Assembly: GCA_050013875.1 (NCBI GenBank)
Contig: JBEKEK010000014.1
Location: forward strand, 15,879 to 79,878
DNA: 64,000 nt
Source: Trebonia sp050013875
GTDB taxonomy: Bacteria > Actinomycetota > Actinomycetes > Streptosporangiales > Streptosporangiaceae
Direction: 5' to 3'
Shown here piece by piece: positions 50,554 to 60,120 of the stretch. How positions within the stretch are numbered: the first letter of the stretch is position 1; each line of letters opens with the position of its first letter. The notes under the pieces were generated by a model. That model did no database searches, was not told where the DNA came from, and saw nothing but the letters and a program-made list of their open reading frames with translations. Made by a program: the position numbers and the translations under genes.

Positions 50554-51354
50554 TCACCAAGGTTCCGGCGTCCGCGGGGACGGCGGGCGGGCGGGGAGGC
50601 TGGGCGGATGGATGGTGGTGACGGTGCCATCGGTCCAGACGATCATGATGCGGGAAGGGACGGCCTGGGCTGGGACAGCGGGTGGGGCGGGCAGGCCGGA
50701 TGGGGTGCCCGGGGCGGATGGCATGCCCGGGGCAGATGGGATGCTCGCTGTGGGTGCGGATCCCACGGTGGACGGTTCGACGGACGGGCGGAGTAGGGCC
50801 ACCGTCCGTTCCACTAGATCTGAATTTGACCTTTGCTCTTGGTACGCGGAGCCTGCCGCACGGTAGGCGTCGTGCAGGCGGAGCAGGGCGCCCGCGGCGG
50901 ACAGGGCCGTGTCCGCGCGCTCCCAGAAGTGGCGGGACTGCCAGGTGCGGCCCGTCTCGGCATGGCCGACGGTGGTGACCGAGACGCCCGCCAGCGCGGC
51001 CATCTCGACCTGGGTCAGTCCGGCCGCGCGGCGGGCGGCGGCCAGGCCGGCCGAGAGCGCCCTGGTGGCCTCGGCGAGGTCGCGCTCGTCGCCGCGCGCC
51101 CTGGGGTCGGCGACGCGGGGGCGGGCGTTCGGGCTCGGGCCGGGCACCAAGATGCCGTCTGCGATCAGCTCGCGGAGCGCCTTGCGGCAGGTCAGTGTGG
51201 AGAACCCGGTGGCCCGGCCGAGCTCGGCGCCGCTCGGTGCGGGCTGGCCGGGGCGGAGTGTGCCGTCGGCGATCTGCCGCCGGATGGCGGCGGCCACCCT
51301 CAGGTACTTGGGCAGGACGGGGCCGTCGACGGCCGTCATGATGCGGGGATGCAC
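50554..51354 (-). CDS. GntR-XRE double helix-turn-helix regulator
   Basis: A 266-residue regulator with two DNA-binding domains. A GntR winged helix (~12-80) shows LPKYLRVAAAIRRQIADGTL, RPGQPAPSGAELGRATGFST and RKALRELIADGILVPGP. An XRE helix-turn-helix (~95-150) shows ARRAAGLTQVEMAALAGVSV and TTVGHAETGRTWQ. A long Pro/Ser/Ala tail follows, ending in a beta-like RIMIVWTDGTVTTIHPP segment. GTG 51354 has AGGAGAG about 12 nt upstream; ATG 51339 is an alternative. The inverted repeat TCGAC-AATA-GTCGA (51419-51432) lies upstream. Targets are unknown. Confidence 0.82.
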   Translation of the reverse strand: MHPRIMTAVDGPVLPKYLRVAAAIRRQIADGTLRPGQPAPSGAELGRATGFSTLTCRKALRELIADGILVPGPSPNARPRVADPRARGDERDLAEATRALSAGLAAARRAAGLTQVEMAALAGVSVTTVGHAETGRTWQSRHFWERADTALSAAGALLRLHDAYRAAGSAYQEQRSNSDLVERTVALLRPSVEPSTVGSAPTASIPSAPGMPSAPGTPSGLPAPPAVPAQAVPSRIMIVWTDGTVTTIHPPSLPARPPSPRTPEPW

Positions 51355-51418
51355 GGCATGGCTGGCTCTCCTGGGGGCGGTCAGCTAGTCGGGACTACAG
51401 TGCCACCGACAATGCTAC

Positions 51419-51432
51419 TCGACAATAGTCGA
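51419..51432. promoter_or_regulatory. Small palindrome upstream of the GntR-XRE gene
   Basis: TCGAC-AATA-GTCGA, in an AT-richer gap with a nearby direct repeat CGACAAT (51407 and 51420). A candidate autoregulatory site. Confidence 0.4.
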
Positions 51433-51545
51433 CCATTATCTAGCGAAAGGGTGGCGAGCCCGTCAAACGCAAGCCGCGGCTGCCGGCCGGCGCGACACGG
51501 GTCGCTATTCCGGCAGGCAGCCGCGATCGGCGGCCGAATCTGGCG

Positions 51546-52304
51546 TTAAAGGCCGAACTTGCTGCCCTGGATGACCTCGCTGGCCGGCGGCGCGGTGATC
51601 GTGGCGGGCGCGTTGTAGTTGGTGAAGTTAATCTGCCCCTCGTTGGCTGGCCCCTGGAGCCGGACGATTTCCGGGGTGGACGACTGCGAGATGTAGACAA
51701 TGCCGCTGCCGGCGTGCGTCGGCTGCTTGAACGCCTCGGTGGGCTGACCGTTGATGGTCGCGGTCCCGTTCTTGACGAAGCCGGTGACCTCCTTGTCGAA
51801 GCCGCTGGCGAGGGTCGACGGATCGCACAGCTGCGCGAAGTTGGCGAGGTCGGACTTGGAGGTGACCTCTATGTACTTGCCGCTCACCTGGCTGAATACC
51901 GAGGACGGCAGGCTGAGGTTCTTGAAGAAGCTCTCGTCGAGCTTCATGTAGACGGTGCTGCTGACCTCGATGAGCTCGGCCGTGCCGGAAACCGCGGTGC
52001 CGCCCGACGAGTTGCCGGCGCCCAGCGTGATGGTGCCCTTGCAGCCCTGATTGGCGACGTCGGTGAGGTCAACCTTGATGTTCGAGCCGCCGCTGACCAC
52101 ATTGCCGCTGATCTGCAGGCTGGTGGCGGCCTTGAGGTCGTTGACCGCCTTCTGGACGATCTGGTCGGGGGTCCCTGACAGGGACACCGCGCTCGATGTC
52201 CCCGACCCGCTTGATCCGCTTGAGCTGCAGGCTGCCGCGGAAAGAGCGATCGCGGCGGCAAGCACGCTGGCCGGGACAGTACGCATGAGGGATGCCACTG
52301 GCAT
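51546..52304 (-). CDS. LppX/LprAFG-like lipoprotein
   Basis: A 252-residue lipoprotein: signal VPASVLAAAIALSAAACSSS with the lipobox Cys, a Ser/Gly spacer and an LppX-type beta/alpha lipid-carrier fold (DQIVQKAVNDLKAATSLQIS, VSSTVYMKLDESFFKNLSLP, FVKNGTATINGQPTEAFKQ, GIVYISQSSTPEIVRLQGP). Relatives in mycobacteria carry lipids or glycolipids to the outer envelope; some actinomycete members are generic. ATG 52304 has AAAGGA just upstream; ATG 52286 is an alternative. Monocistronic. Confidence 0.82.
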   Translation of the reverse strand: MPVASLMRTVPASVLAAAIALSAAACSSSGSSGSGTSSAVSLSGTPDQIVQKAVNDLKAATSLQISGNVVSGGSNIKVDLTDVANQGCKGTITLGAGNSSGGTAVSGTAELIEVSSTVYMKLDESFFKNLSLPSSVFSQVSGKYIEVTSKSDLANFAQLCDPSTLASGFDKEVTGFVKNGTATINGQPTEAFKQPTHAGSGIVYISQSSTPEIVRLQGPANEGQINFTNYNAPATITAPPASEVIQGSKFGL

Positions 52305-52434
52305 TTTCCTTTGAATAGATACGGCGGGAACAGGCACGGTTACTGTGAGATACCCCGTGGTTATCATGCTCAGTCCGCGCCCGCCCGTCCGTCGGCAGGT
52401 AGTGATGGCTGACCGTTATCGGCCGCCAGCAGAT

Positions 52435-53208
52435 TCAGAACCCGGGGAAGATCGCCTGGAGCTCCGGCACGGTGACGCCGTCGGCCGACGTCACATCGGC
52501 ATCGTCGCCGAGCCGGCCGTAAACGAGGCGGACAAAGGCCTCGGCGGGCAGCGCCAGCGACGCCGCCGCACCGGTGCTGCCCGGGGTCAGCGCGACCCCG
52601 CCGGTGTCGAGGGTGAACGTCACCGCCGGGTCGCTGGTGCTGACCGCGACCACCAGCGGCTCATCCTGCTTCTTCCCCATAAAGCCGATCATCATCGGCA
52701 GCTGGACGGCCAGCAGGCCGACCGCTTCCGGGCCGAGCCGCGCCTGCGGGTCGACCGCGACGGCCACGTCCCAGGTGTGCACGGCGTGCTCGGACAGCCG
52801 CATGCCGAGGAACCCGGCCAGGTCTAGCGTCATCCGGCCGAACATCGTGATACTGAACGCCACCCGCTCGGCCGGGGTCAGCGACTCGATGCGGGACACC
52901 AGAGCCTCGTTCACCGCGACGGACAGCTCCGCCTGTTCCTCGGGGGTGCGGGCGTTCCAGCTGTCCCAGATCGGCTGAAAATCGGCCATCGTCGGCGGCT
53001 CACCGCCGGTGACGCCCGCCTCGAGCGAGAGCGAGAAGATCTCCGCGCCGCTGCCCAGGTGGGAAAGCACGTCAGCGATGGTCCAGTCCTTGTCGTAGGA
53101 CTGCGCGCGCAGGCCGTCGGCGTCGAGTCCGGCGACGATGGCGGACAGGCGGTCGTGGGAGGCGCGGACGGCGCTGACCCAGGGCTCTGCATTCGTAACG
53201 GTTGGCAT
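52435..53208 (-). CDS. Maleylpyruvate isomerase-family, mycothiol-dependent DinB-fold protein
   Basis: A 257-residue protein. The DinB-like four-helix bundle starts with WVSAVRASHDRLSAIVAGLD and includes the first metal-ligand His in DWTIADVLSHLGSGAEIF; the second His pair is in MRLSEHAVHTWDVAVAVD (HxxxH). A C-terminal sterol-carrier-like domain follows (FTLDTGGVALTPG). These enzymes use mycothiol, which only actinomycetes make. ATG 53208; a TTG six bases earlier is possible. Substrate unknown. Confidence 0.9.
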   Translation of the reverse strand: MPTVTNAEPWVSAVRASHDRLSAIVAGLDADGLRAQSYDKDWTIADVLSHLGSGAEIFSLSLEAGVTGGEPPTMADFQPIWDSWNARTPEEQAELSVAVNEALVSRIESLTPAERVAFSITMFGRMTLDLAGFLGMRLSEHAVHTWDVAVAVDPQARLGPEAVGLLAVQLPMMIGFMGKKQDEPLVVAVSTSDPAVTFTLDTGGVALTPGSTGAAASLALPAEAFVRLVYGRLGDDADVTSADGVTVPELQAIFPGF

Positions 53209-53235
53209 GGTCAACGATCCTAGGGCCGGGCCGCT

Positions 53236-54948
53236 TCAGCCGCGCAGCCGCGTCAGGTCTGCGTCCGCGGTCAGGCGGCCGTCGCCCAGGCGGAGCACCT
53301 GGTCGACCGAGCCGGGATCGACCGGACGGTGCGTGATCAGCAGCACCGTCCGCCCGGCGACCGCGGTGAGCAGGTCACGGGTGAGCTCGTCGGCGGTCTC
53401 CTCGTCGAGGTGCTCGGCCGGCTCGTCGAGGATCACCACCGGGAAGTCGGCCAGCAGCACGCGGGCCAGGGCGAGGCGCTGGCGCTGCCCGCCGGACAGC
53501 CGCGCGCCGTGCTCGCCGACCGGGGTGTGCAGGCCAAGCGGGAGCGAGTCGGTCCAGGCGAGCAGCCGGGCGCGGGCCAGCGCGTCGCGGAGCTCTTCCT
53601 CGGCCGCCTCGGGTTTGGCCAGCCTCAGGTTGGCCTCGAGGGTGGAGTCGAAGACGTGCGCGTCCTGCTCGCACAGCCCGATGACCTCGCGCAGCTCGTC
53701 GCCGGCGAACGCGTGCAGATCGGTGCCGTTCAGGGTCACGGTCCCGCCCTCCCCGGCCTGCCCTGACTCCCCCGTCCCGTAGTCAAGGAAGCGGAGCAGC
53801 ACCATGGCGAGGGTGGTTTTGCCGGATCCGGACGGCCCGACGATGGCCACCCGGGACCCGGCCGGAACGTCGAAGGAGACGTCGCGCAGGACCGGCTCGC
53901 CCGGCGTCCACCCGACGGTCAGCCCGCGTGCGGCCAGCCGGTAGGGCGGTGTCGGCAGCGGCACCGGCGCGACCGGCTCGGTGACCGGGGCAGGCCTGGC
54001 GAGCAGCTGCGCGACCCGGCCGTCGGCCGCGCGCAGCCCGGGGATCTCCTGCGCGGCCGGCCCCAGCCCGGCGAAGACCTCGTGCGCGGCCAGCGGCGTG
54101 AGCACCACCACCGCGAGCAGTACCCCGGCCAGGGCGCCGGATCTGACCGCCGGAACGGCGAAGAACATCGCCCCGAGCAGCGCGGCTCCGGTCGCCAGGG
54201 CGCCGACCGCCGCCCCCGCTCCCCGGCCGTAGCCGGAACGGGCCGTCGCTTCGCCGACCCGGCGGCCGTTGCTCTGCACCCCGGCCAGCGCCCGGCCCGC
54301 CGCACCGAAGGCGGTCAGCTCGGCCGCGCCCTCAAGCAGCTCCATGGTCGAGGCGGCGAGTTCGCCGCGCAGCGGGGCGAGACTGCGTTCCTCCCGGCGG
54401 GAGAGCGCGATCGCGACGGCCGGCCCGGCCAGCGCGGACACCACCAGCGTCGCCCCGAGGACCAGCCCGGCGGCCGGCTGCAGGGCGGTGACCAGCGCGA
54501 CCGCCCCAGCGCCGGCCACCGTGGCGGCGACAAAGGGCAGCCTGACCCGGAGCCACCGGTCGGCGAACGAGTCGATGTCGGTCACCAGCCGCGCGATCAG
54601 GTCGCCGCTGCGGTACTCCGCCAGCCCGGCCGGCGCCAGCCGTGCCAGGGCATCGTAGGCGCGGACCCGCCGCGCCGCGAGCAGCCCGAGGGCGGCGTTG
54701 TGGCCGGCCAGCCGCTCGGCGTACCGGAGCAGGGCCCGGCCGAGGCCGAACGCCTGCACCACCGCGGCCGGCGCCATCAGGAACAGCACCGGCGGGCGCT
54801 GCGCGGACCGGGAGATCAGCCACGCCGCCGTCGCCAGCAGCCCCACCGAGCAGGCGGCGGCCAGCGCCCCGAGCACCGCCGCCAGCACCAGCCCTGGCGC
54901 TCCCCCGGCCCAGCGGGCGCCGTCGACGTCGCGTGTCCCGCTGGTCAT
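53236..54948 (-). CDS. cydC: Heterodimeric ABC exporter subunit CydC
   Basis: A 570-residue half-transporter with six helices and an ATPase domain: Walker A VAIVGPSGSGKTTLAM, signature GARLSGGQRQRLALARVLL, Walker B FPVVILDEPAEHLDEET and switch His in LLITHRP. With CydD it exports thiols (cysteine, glutathione in enterobacteria; likely mycothiol-linked here) or binds haem, and is needed for cytochrome bd assembly. ATG 54948 overlaps the stop of a small upstream ORF (ATGA). Last gene of the cyd operon. Confidence 0.93.
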   Translation of the reverse strand: MTSGTRDVDGARWAGGAPGLVLAAVLGALAAACSVGLLATAAWLISRSAQRPPVLFLMAPAAVVQAFGLGRALLRYAERLAGHNAALGLLAARRVRAYDALARLAPAGLAEYRSGDLIARLVTDIDSFADRWLRVRLPFVAATVAGAGAVALVTALQPAAGLVLGATLVVSALAGPAVAIALSRREERSLAPLRGELAASTMELLEGAAELTAFGAAGRALAGVQSNGRRVGEATARSGYGRGAGAAVGALATGAALLGAMFFAVPAVRSGALAGVLLAVVVLTPLAAHEVFAGLGPAAQEIPGLRAADGRVAQLLARPAPVTEPVAPVPLPTPPYRLAARGLTVGWTPGEPVLRDVSFDVPAGSRVAIVGPSGSGKTTLAMVLLRFLDYGTGESGQAGEGGTVTLNGTDLHAFAGDELREVIGLCEQDAHVFDSTLEANLRLAKPEAAEEELRDALARARLLAWTDSLPLGLHTPVGEHGARLSGGQRQRLALARVLLADFPVVILDEPAEHLDEETADELTRDLLTAVAGRTVLLITHRPVDPGSVDQVLRLGDGRLTADADLTRLRG

Positions 54949-55175
54949 ATTTGCCCCGCTGATCTCGTTCGCCCTGCTGGTCTCGTTTGGCCCGCTGGTG
55001 TCGTCTGTGCCGCTGGTCTCGTCTGCCCTGCTGGCCTCGTCTGCCCTGCTGGCCTCGTCTGCCCTGCTGGCCTCGTCTGCCCCGCGGATCTATGTATCCC
55101 GCTGGTCGTGGGCAGTCCGCTGCCCACATCTGCCCCGCTGGTCACGCACCTTCGGCGTTTCTTGCTGTTATCCAC
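54945..55175 (-). CDS. Small repetitive ORF between cydD and cydC
   Basis: A 76-residue frame starting at GTG 55175 (MDNSKKRRRCVTSGADVG) with imperfect AGQTRP hexapeptide repeats (about nine) encoded by an 18-bp array. Its start overlaps the cydD stop (GTGGATAA) and its own stop overlaps the cydC ATG (ATGA). Such tight coupling on both sides is what a translated operon member would show. No family or function is known. It may only serve to carry ribosomes from cydD to cydC. Confidence 0.5.
   Translation of the reverse strand: MDNSKKRRRCVTSGADVGSGLPTTSGIHRSAGQTRPAGQTRPAGQTRPAGQTRPAAQTTPAGQTRPAGRTRSAGQI
55022..55075. repeat. 18-bp tandem repeat between cydD and cydC
   Basis: Three perfect copies of TCTGCCCTGCTGGCCTCG, with diverged copies continuing on the left to about 54952. 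Confidence 0.88.
55160..55172 (+). repeat. Shared motif before repeat module B
   Basis: TCTTGCTGTTATC, identical to 18654-18666 and 17052-17064. Here it covers the cydD stop codon and touches the start of the small ORF. Confidence 0.6.
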
Positions 55176-57315
55176 GGTGAGATCCGATCCTGAGCCTGTC
55201 AGCTACGCCATTGACATCGCCTATTGGTGTCGTTGGCGTAGCTGACAGGCTCATCCGGGTCGTTGGCGTAGGCGACAGGCCCGTCCGGGTCGTTGGCGTA
55301 GCTGACAGGGCCGCTGACCTGTCGGTTACGCCAACGACATCCCCTATTGGTGTCGTTGGCGTAGCTGACAGGCCCGTCCAGGTCGTTGGCGTAGTCAGCA
55401 GATGTTCGGCCGGGTGGGGAAGGTCTACCAGGGTGTCGGCGGCGGCGATGACGGCGGGGCGGTGGCTTACCGCGAGGACGGCGTGGCCGGCCGCGGCGTA
55501 GCGGTGGAGCGTTTCGATGACGACGGCCTCCCGGTCGGCGTCCAGGCCCGCGGTCGGCTCATCCAGCAGGAGGACCGGGCGGCCGGGCAGCAGCGCGCGG
55601 GCGAGGGCGACCCGGCGGCGCTGGCCCGCGGACAGGCCAAGGCCGCGGTCGCCGAGGACGCGGGTGAGCGGGACGTCGTCGAGCGCCGCGTCCCTGGCGG
55701 CGGCGGCCACCGCCTCGTCCGGCGCGGCCGGCCAGCCGAGCCGGATGTTGTCCGCGACCGTGCCGGTGAACAGCGTCGGGTCCTGCGGCAGCCAGCCGAA
55801 CACGTTCCGCCCGGGCGACGCGGCGGAAAGCTGGGAATCGGCCGGACGCGACGGACCGTCCACGTTCCCCCGGTGGGACGCGGCGGACTGGCGAGCGGCT
55901 GGAACCACCGGACCGTTCGGGACGAAGGTCTTTGCCCTTATCGATCCCGAGCTCGGCGTGGTGAAGCCGAGCAGGCAGCTGAGCAGTGTGGTCTTGCCGC
56001 AGCCGCTTGGGCCGGTCAGCACGGTGAGGCGGCCGGGTTCGACCGTGAGCGTGGCACGGTCCGGCGCGGGGGCGGCGCGGCCGTCGTGGCGGACGCTGAC
56101 CGCGTCGACGTGAATCGAGCGGTCAGCGGCCCGCGCGGCGGTCTCGGCGGGCGCTTCGGTCTCGGCGGGCGCTTCGGTCGCGGCGGGCGCTTCGGTCTCG
56201 GCGGGCGCTTCGGTCGCGGCGGGCGCTTCGGTCTCGGCGGGCGCGGCGGGCGCGAAGAGGCCAGCCGAGCCGGAGACCGGGCGCGGCAGCTCCGTTTCCG
56301 CCGCTGGCTCGGTCTCAAGGATCGCGAAGACTTCCTCGGCGGCGGCCAGGCCGTCGGCGGTGGCGTGGAACTGCGTGCCGAGTGCGCGCAGCGGCAGGTA
56401 GGCCTCGGGCGCGCAGATGAGCACGAGCAGGCCGGTCCGCAGGTCCAGGTGGCCGTAGGCGAGGCGCAGGCCGATCTCGGTGGCGACCAGCGCGACCGAC
56501 ATGGTGGCGATCAGCTCAAGGGCGAGGCTGGACAGGAACGCCAGCCGCAGGGTGGCCATGGTGGCCCGGCGGTAGGAGTTGGTGACCCGAGCGATCTGCT
56601 CGCGCTGGGCCTGCGCCCGGCCGAACACCCGAAGCGTCGGCAGGCCGCTGACGACGTCATGGAAATGGTGGGCGAGGGTGGCGAGGGCGCGCCAGCGCCT
56701 GCTGGCCTGCCGCCCGGTCGCCATCCCGATCAGCGCTCCGAACAGCGGGACAAGCGGCAACGTGCAGGCCACGGTGATACCAGAGACAGGGTCGGCGATG
56801 CTGATCGTGATCAGCACCGCGACCGGGACCGTGACCGCCCCGATGAGCGCGGGCAGATAGCTGGTGAAGTAGCCGTCGAGCCCGTCGAGCCCGGTGGTGG
56901 CGAGCTGGGTGAGCGCGGCGGCGTCCCGGCGGCGCTGCCCGCCCGCCGCCCCGCCTGCCGCCTCGCCCGCCGCCTGGCCGGGCGCGCGCCGCCAGCCAGG
57001 GCCGAGCGCGAGGACGCGGGCCAGCAGCGCGCCGCGCAGCTCGGTCTTGGCCTCGGCCGACGCCCGGTGCGCGGCGGCCTGCGCGGCCCACGCGGCCGCC
57101 GCCCGGCCGACGGTGACGGCGGCCAGCGCGGTCAGCTGCCCGGTGCACGCGGCCAGCGTCGCTTTATCGATAAATACGTTGGCGATCATGGTGGCGAGCA
57201 GCCACGCCTGCGCGATCACCAGCGCGCCGGACAGCAGGCCGAGCGCCGCCAGGACGGCGATCGGGATGGTCGCGCGGCGCGCGTGCCGCAGCAGCCTCGG
57301 GTCCAGTGGTTTCAT
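55168..57315 (-). CDS. cydD: Heterodimeric ABC exporter subunit CydD with repeat-encoded tail
   Basis: A 715-residue half-transporter. Six helices span ~15-320 (SYLPALIGAVTVPVAVLITI; GLPTLRVFGRAQAQREQI loop). The ATPase has Walker A VLTGPSGCGKTTLL, signature LGLSAGQRRRVALARALL, Walker B PVLLLDEPTAGLDADRE and switch SHRP. Unusual parts: an 18-bp array encoding alternating ETEAPA/ATEAPA hexapeptides in the linker (~370-400), a long insert after the Walker A strand, and a ~70-residue C-terminal tail of TGLSATPTT-type repeats encoded by the dispersed 30-bp repeat module. Start ATG 57315, 13 bp after cydB. Confidence 0.9.
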   Translation of the reverse strand: MKPLDPRLLRHARRATIPIAVLAALGLLSGALVIAQAWLLATMIANVFIDKATLAACTGQLTALAAVTVGRAAAAWAAQAAAHRASAEAKTELRGALLARVLALGPGWRRAPGQAAGEAAGGAAGGQRRRDAAALTQLATTGLDGLDGYFTSYLPALIGAVTVPVAVLITISIADPVSGITVACTLPLVPLFGALIGMATGRQASRRWRALATLAHHFHDVVSGLPTLRVFGRAQAQREQIARVTNSYRRATMATLRLAFLSSLALELIATMSVALVATEIGLRLAYGHLDLRTGLLVLICAPEAYLPLRALGTQFHATADGLAAAEEVFAILETEPAAETELPRPVSGSAGLFAPAAPAETEAPAATEAPAETEAPAATEAPAETEAPAETAARAADRSIHVDAVSVRHDGRAAPAPDRATLTVEPGRLTVLTGPSGCGKTTLLSCLLGFTTPSSGSIRAKTFVPNGPVVPAARQSAASHRGNVDGPSRPADSQLSAASPGRNVFGWLPQDPTLFTGTVADNIRLGWPAAPDEAVAAAARDAALDDVPLTRVLGDRGLGLSAGQRRRVALARALLPGRPVLLLDEPTAGLDADREAVVIETLHRYAAAGHAVLAVSHRPAVIAAADTLVDLPHPAEHLLTTPTTWTGLSATPTTPIGDVVGVTDRSAALSATPTTRTGLSPTPTTRMSLSATPTTPIGDVNGVADRLRIGSHRG
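55195..55410. repeat. 30-bp repeat modules B1 and B2 with inverted heads
   Basis: Two modules side by side. B1: inverted unit 55195-55220, then direct units starting at 55228, 55258 and 55288. B2: inverted unit 55318-55343, then direct units starting at 55351 and 55381. The core is GGTCGTTGGCGTAGCTGACA then GGCCCGTCCG with an exact 30-bp period. Each inverted unit pairs with the first direct unit over 20 of 22 positions, with loop CCTATTGG. Same family as 18699-18911. All units here are in frame with cydD and make its C-terminal tail. Confidence 0.88.
56141..56248. repeat. 18-bp in-frame tandem repeat in cydD
   Basis: About six copies of GTCTCGGCGGGCGCTTCG, copies alternating GTCTCG/GTCGCG, encoding alternating Glu-Thr-Glu-Ala-Pro-Ala and Ala-Thr-Glu-Ala-Pro-Ala between the membrane and ATPase domains. 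Confidence 0.88.
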
Positions 57316-57328
57316 CGGCTGGCCGGCC

Positions 57329-58408
<1,080 letters not shown>

Positions 58409-58422
58409 TGGTCGTCTCTTCC

Positions 58423-59913
58423 TTAGTAGACCAGCGTCATCGGCGCGTCGGCGTCGGCGTCGGTGCCGCCCTCGCCACCGCCGTCGCCACCACCTCCGCC
58501 ACCGCCTCGGCCGCCCCAGCCGGGCAGCGGTTCGCTGGTCAGACCGCCCTTGATGTACTTGAGCAGCAGGCCGACCTCGATCACGGCGAGCACGCCGTAG
58601 ACCACGATCAAGATGATCAGCGAGGCCAGGACCTCGCCCGCCGAGTTGGCGGACACCCCGGCCGAGGTCTTGAGCTGGCCGTAGACCAGCCACGGCTGGC
58701 GGCCCATCTCGGTCATGATCCAGCCGGCCGTGTTGCCGAGCAGGGGCAGCAGCGGGAGCAGGATCGCCGCGCCGATCAGGGTCTTGCGCCACTTGCCCTG
58801 GCCGAGCCGGCCCGCCGCGGGCATCCGGCCCTTCCTGATCAGCAGCAGCGCGACCAGTGCGATCAGCCCGGCCAGCACGCCGGCACCGATCATGGCACGG
58901 AATGACCAGTAGGTGACCGGAATGATCGGCGTGTAGGAGCCGGGGCCGTACTGCGCGACGTACTGCGCCTGCAGGTTGTCGATGCCCTGCACCTGCGCCG
59001 ACCAGTTGCCGGTAGCGAGGAACGAAAGCAGCCGGGGCAGCGTGAGCTCGAAGATCGCGTGCGAACCGTTCAGCGAGCCGATGGTGAGCAGCGAGAACGG
59101 CGCCGGTTTAGCCGTGTGGTAGAGCGCCTCGGCGGCGGCCATCTTCATCGGCTGGTATTTCGTGGTGAACAGCTTGGCCTGGGTGTCGCCGGTGAAGAAG
59201 ACGAAGACGGTGGCGACCAGCGCGGTGATCGAGCCGAGCTTGAGCGCGGACCGGAAGGCGAGCGCGTGTTCCTCGATGATGCCTGGCCTGAGCAACTGCC
59301 AGAGCGCGACTCCCGCGACCAGCGACCCGCCGACCAGGAAGCAGCCGGCGATCACGTGCGGGAACCCGGCCAGCTGGGCGGGGTTGAAGAGCACCGCCGC
59401 GAAGCTCGTCAGGTCGTCCTGGTGCGTCTTGGGGTTGTAGGTGTAGCCGACCGGGTGCTGCATCCAGGCATTGGCGGTGAGAATGAAGTACGCGGAAAGC
59501 AGCGTGCCGGTCGAGGCTATCCATAGGCAGGCCACGTGCAATCGGGGCGACAGCCGATCCCAGCCGAAGATCCACAGTCCGAGGAAGGTGGACTCGAGGA
59601 AGAACGCGAGCAGCGCCTCGATCGCCAGCGGCGCGCCGAAGATATTGCCGACCATCCGCGAATAGGCCGACCAGTTCATGCCAAATTGAAATTCCTGCAC
59701 GATTCCGGTGACGACGCCGATCGCGAAATTGATGAGGAACAGCTTGCCGTAGAACTTGGTGAGGCGGAGCCAGCGCTCGTGACCGGTCCTGATCCACGCC
59801 GTTTCGAACCCGGCGACCAGGAAGCCCAGGCCGATGGTGATCGGGACAAACAGGAAATGGTAGACGGTAGTAACGCCGAACTGCCATCGCGATAGGTCAA
59901 GCAGCAAGTCCAC
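58423..59913 (-). CDS. cydA: Cytochrome bd oxidase subunit I
   Basis: A 496-residue protein carrying haems b558, b595 and d. LDLSRWQFGVTTVYHFLFVP includes the haem-ligand His, FAIGVVTGIVQEFQFGMNWS the Glu/Gln region, GWIMTEMGRQPWLVYGQLKT the second half, and the quinol Q-loop is short as in Gram-positives. First gene of the cydABDC operon. GTG 59913 has GGAAAGG 8 nt upstream. The C-terminal ~30 residues are an unusual Gly/Asp-rich tail (GWGGRGGGGGGGDGGGEGGT). Confidence 0.97.
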   Translation of the reverse strand: MDLLLDLSRWQFGVTTVYHFLFVPITIGLGFLVAGFETAWIRTGHERWLRLTKFYGKLFLINFAIGVVTGIVQEFQFGMNWSAYSRMVGNIFGAPLAIEALLAFFLESTFLGLWIFGWDRLSPRLHVACLWIASTGTLLSAYFILTANAWMQHPVGYTYNPKTHQDDLTSFAAVLFNPAQLAGFPHVIAGCFLVGGSLVAGVALWQLLRPGIIEEHALAFRSALKLGSITALVATVFVFFTGDTQAKLFTTKYQPMKMAAAEALYHTAKPAPFSLLTIGSLNGSHAIFELTLPRLLSFLATGNWSAQVQGIDNLQAQYVAQYGPGSYTPIIPVTYWSFRAMIGAGVLAGLIALVALLLIRKGRMPAAGRLGQGKWRKTLIGAAILLPLLPLLGNTAGWIMTEMGRQPWLVYGQLKTSAGVSANSAGEVLASLIILIVVYGVLAVIEVGLLLKYIKGGLTSEPLPGWGGRGGGGGGGDGGGEGGTDADADAPMTLVY

Positions 59914-60120
59914 CTGTTCGCCTTTCCACTTCTGACGTAACGAATCAGTACCAAGAAATTCCGAACCCGCACTCCGCGGAGCTCGGCGCGTGTCTGATCA
60001 AACCAGTTCTTAATGGGGGCGCCGCAGAGTCGTACGGCCCGCCGCACAGGGGACTAAGGTCCCGGCCCGGCCACCTGTGATATAACGAGTTATTACTCGA
60101 TTTGAGAGATTGGGTCTGAG

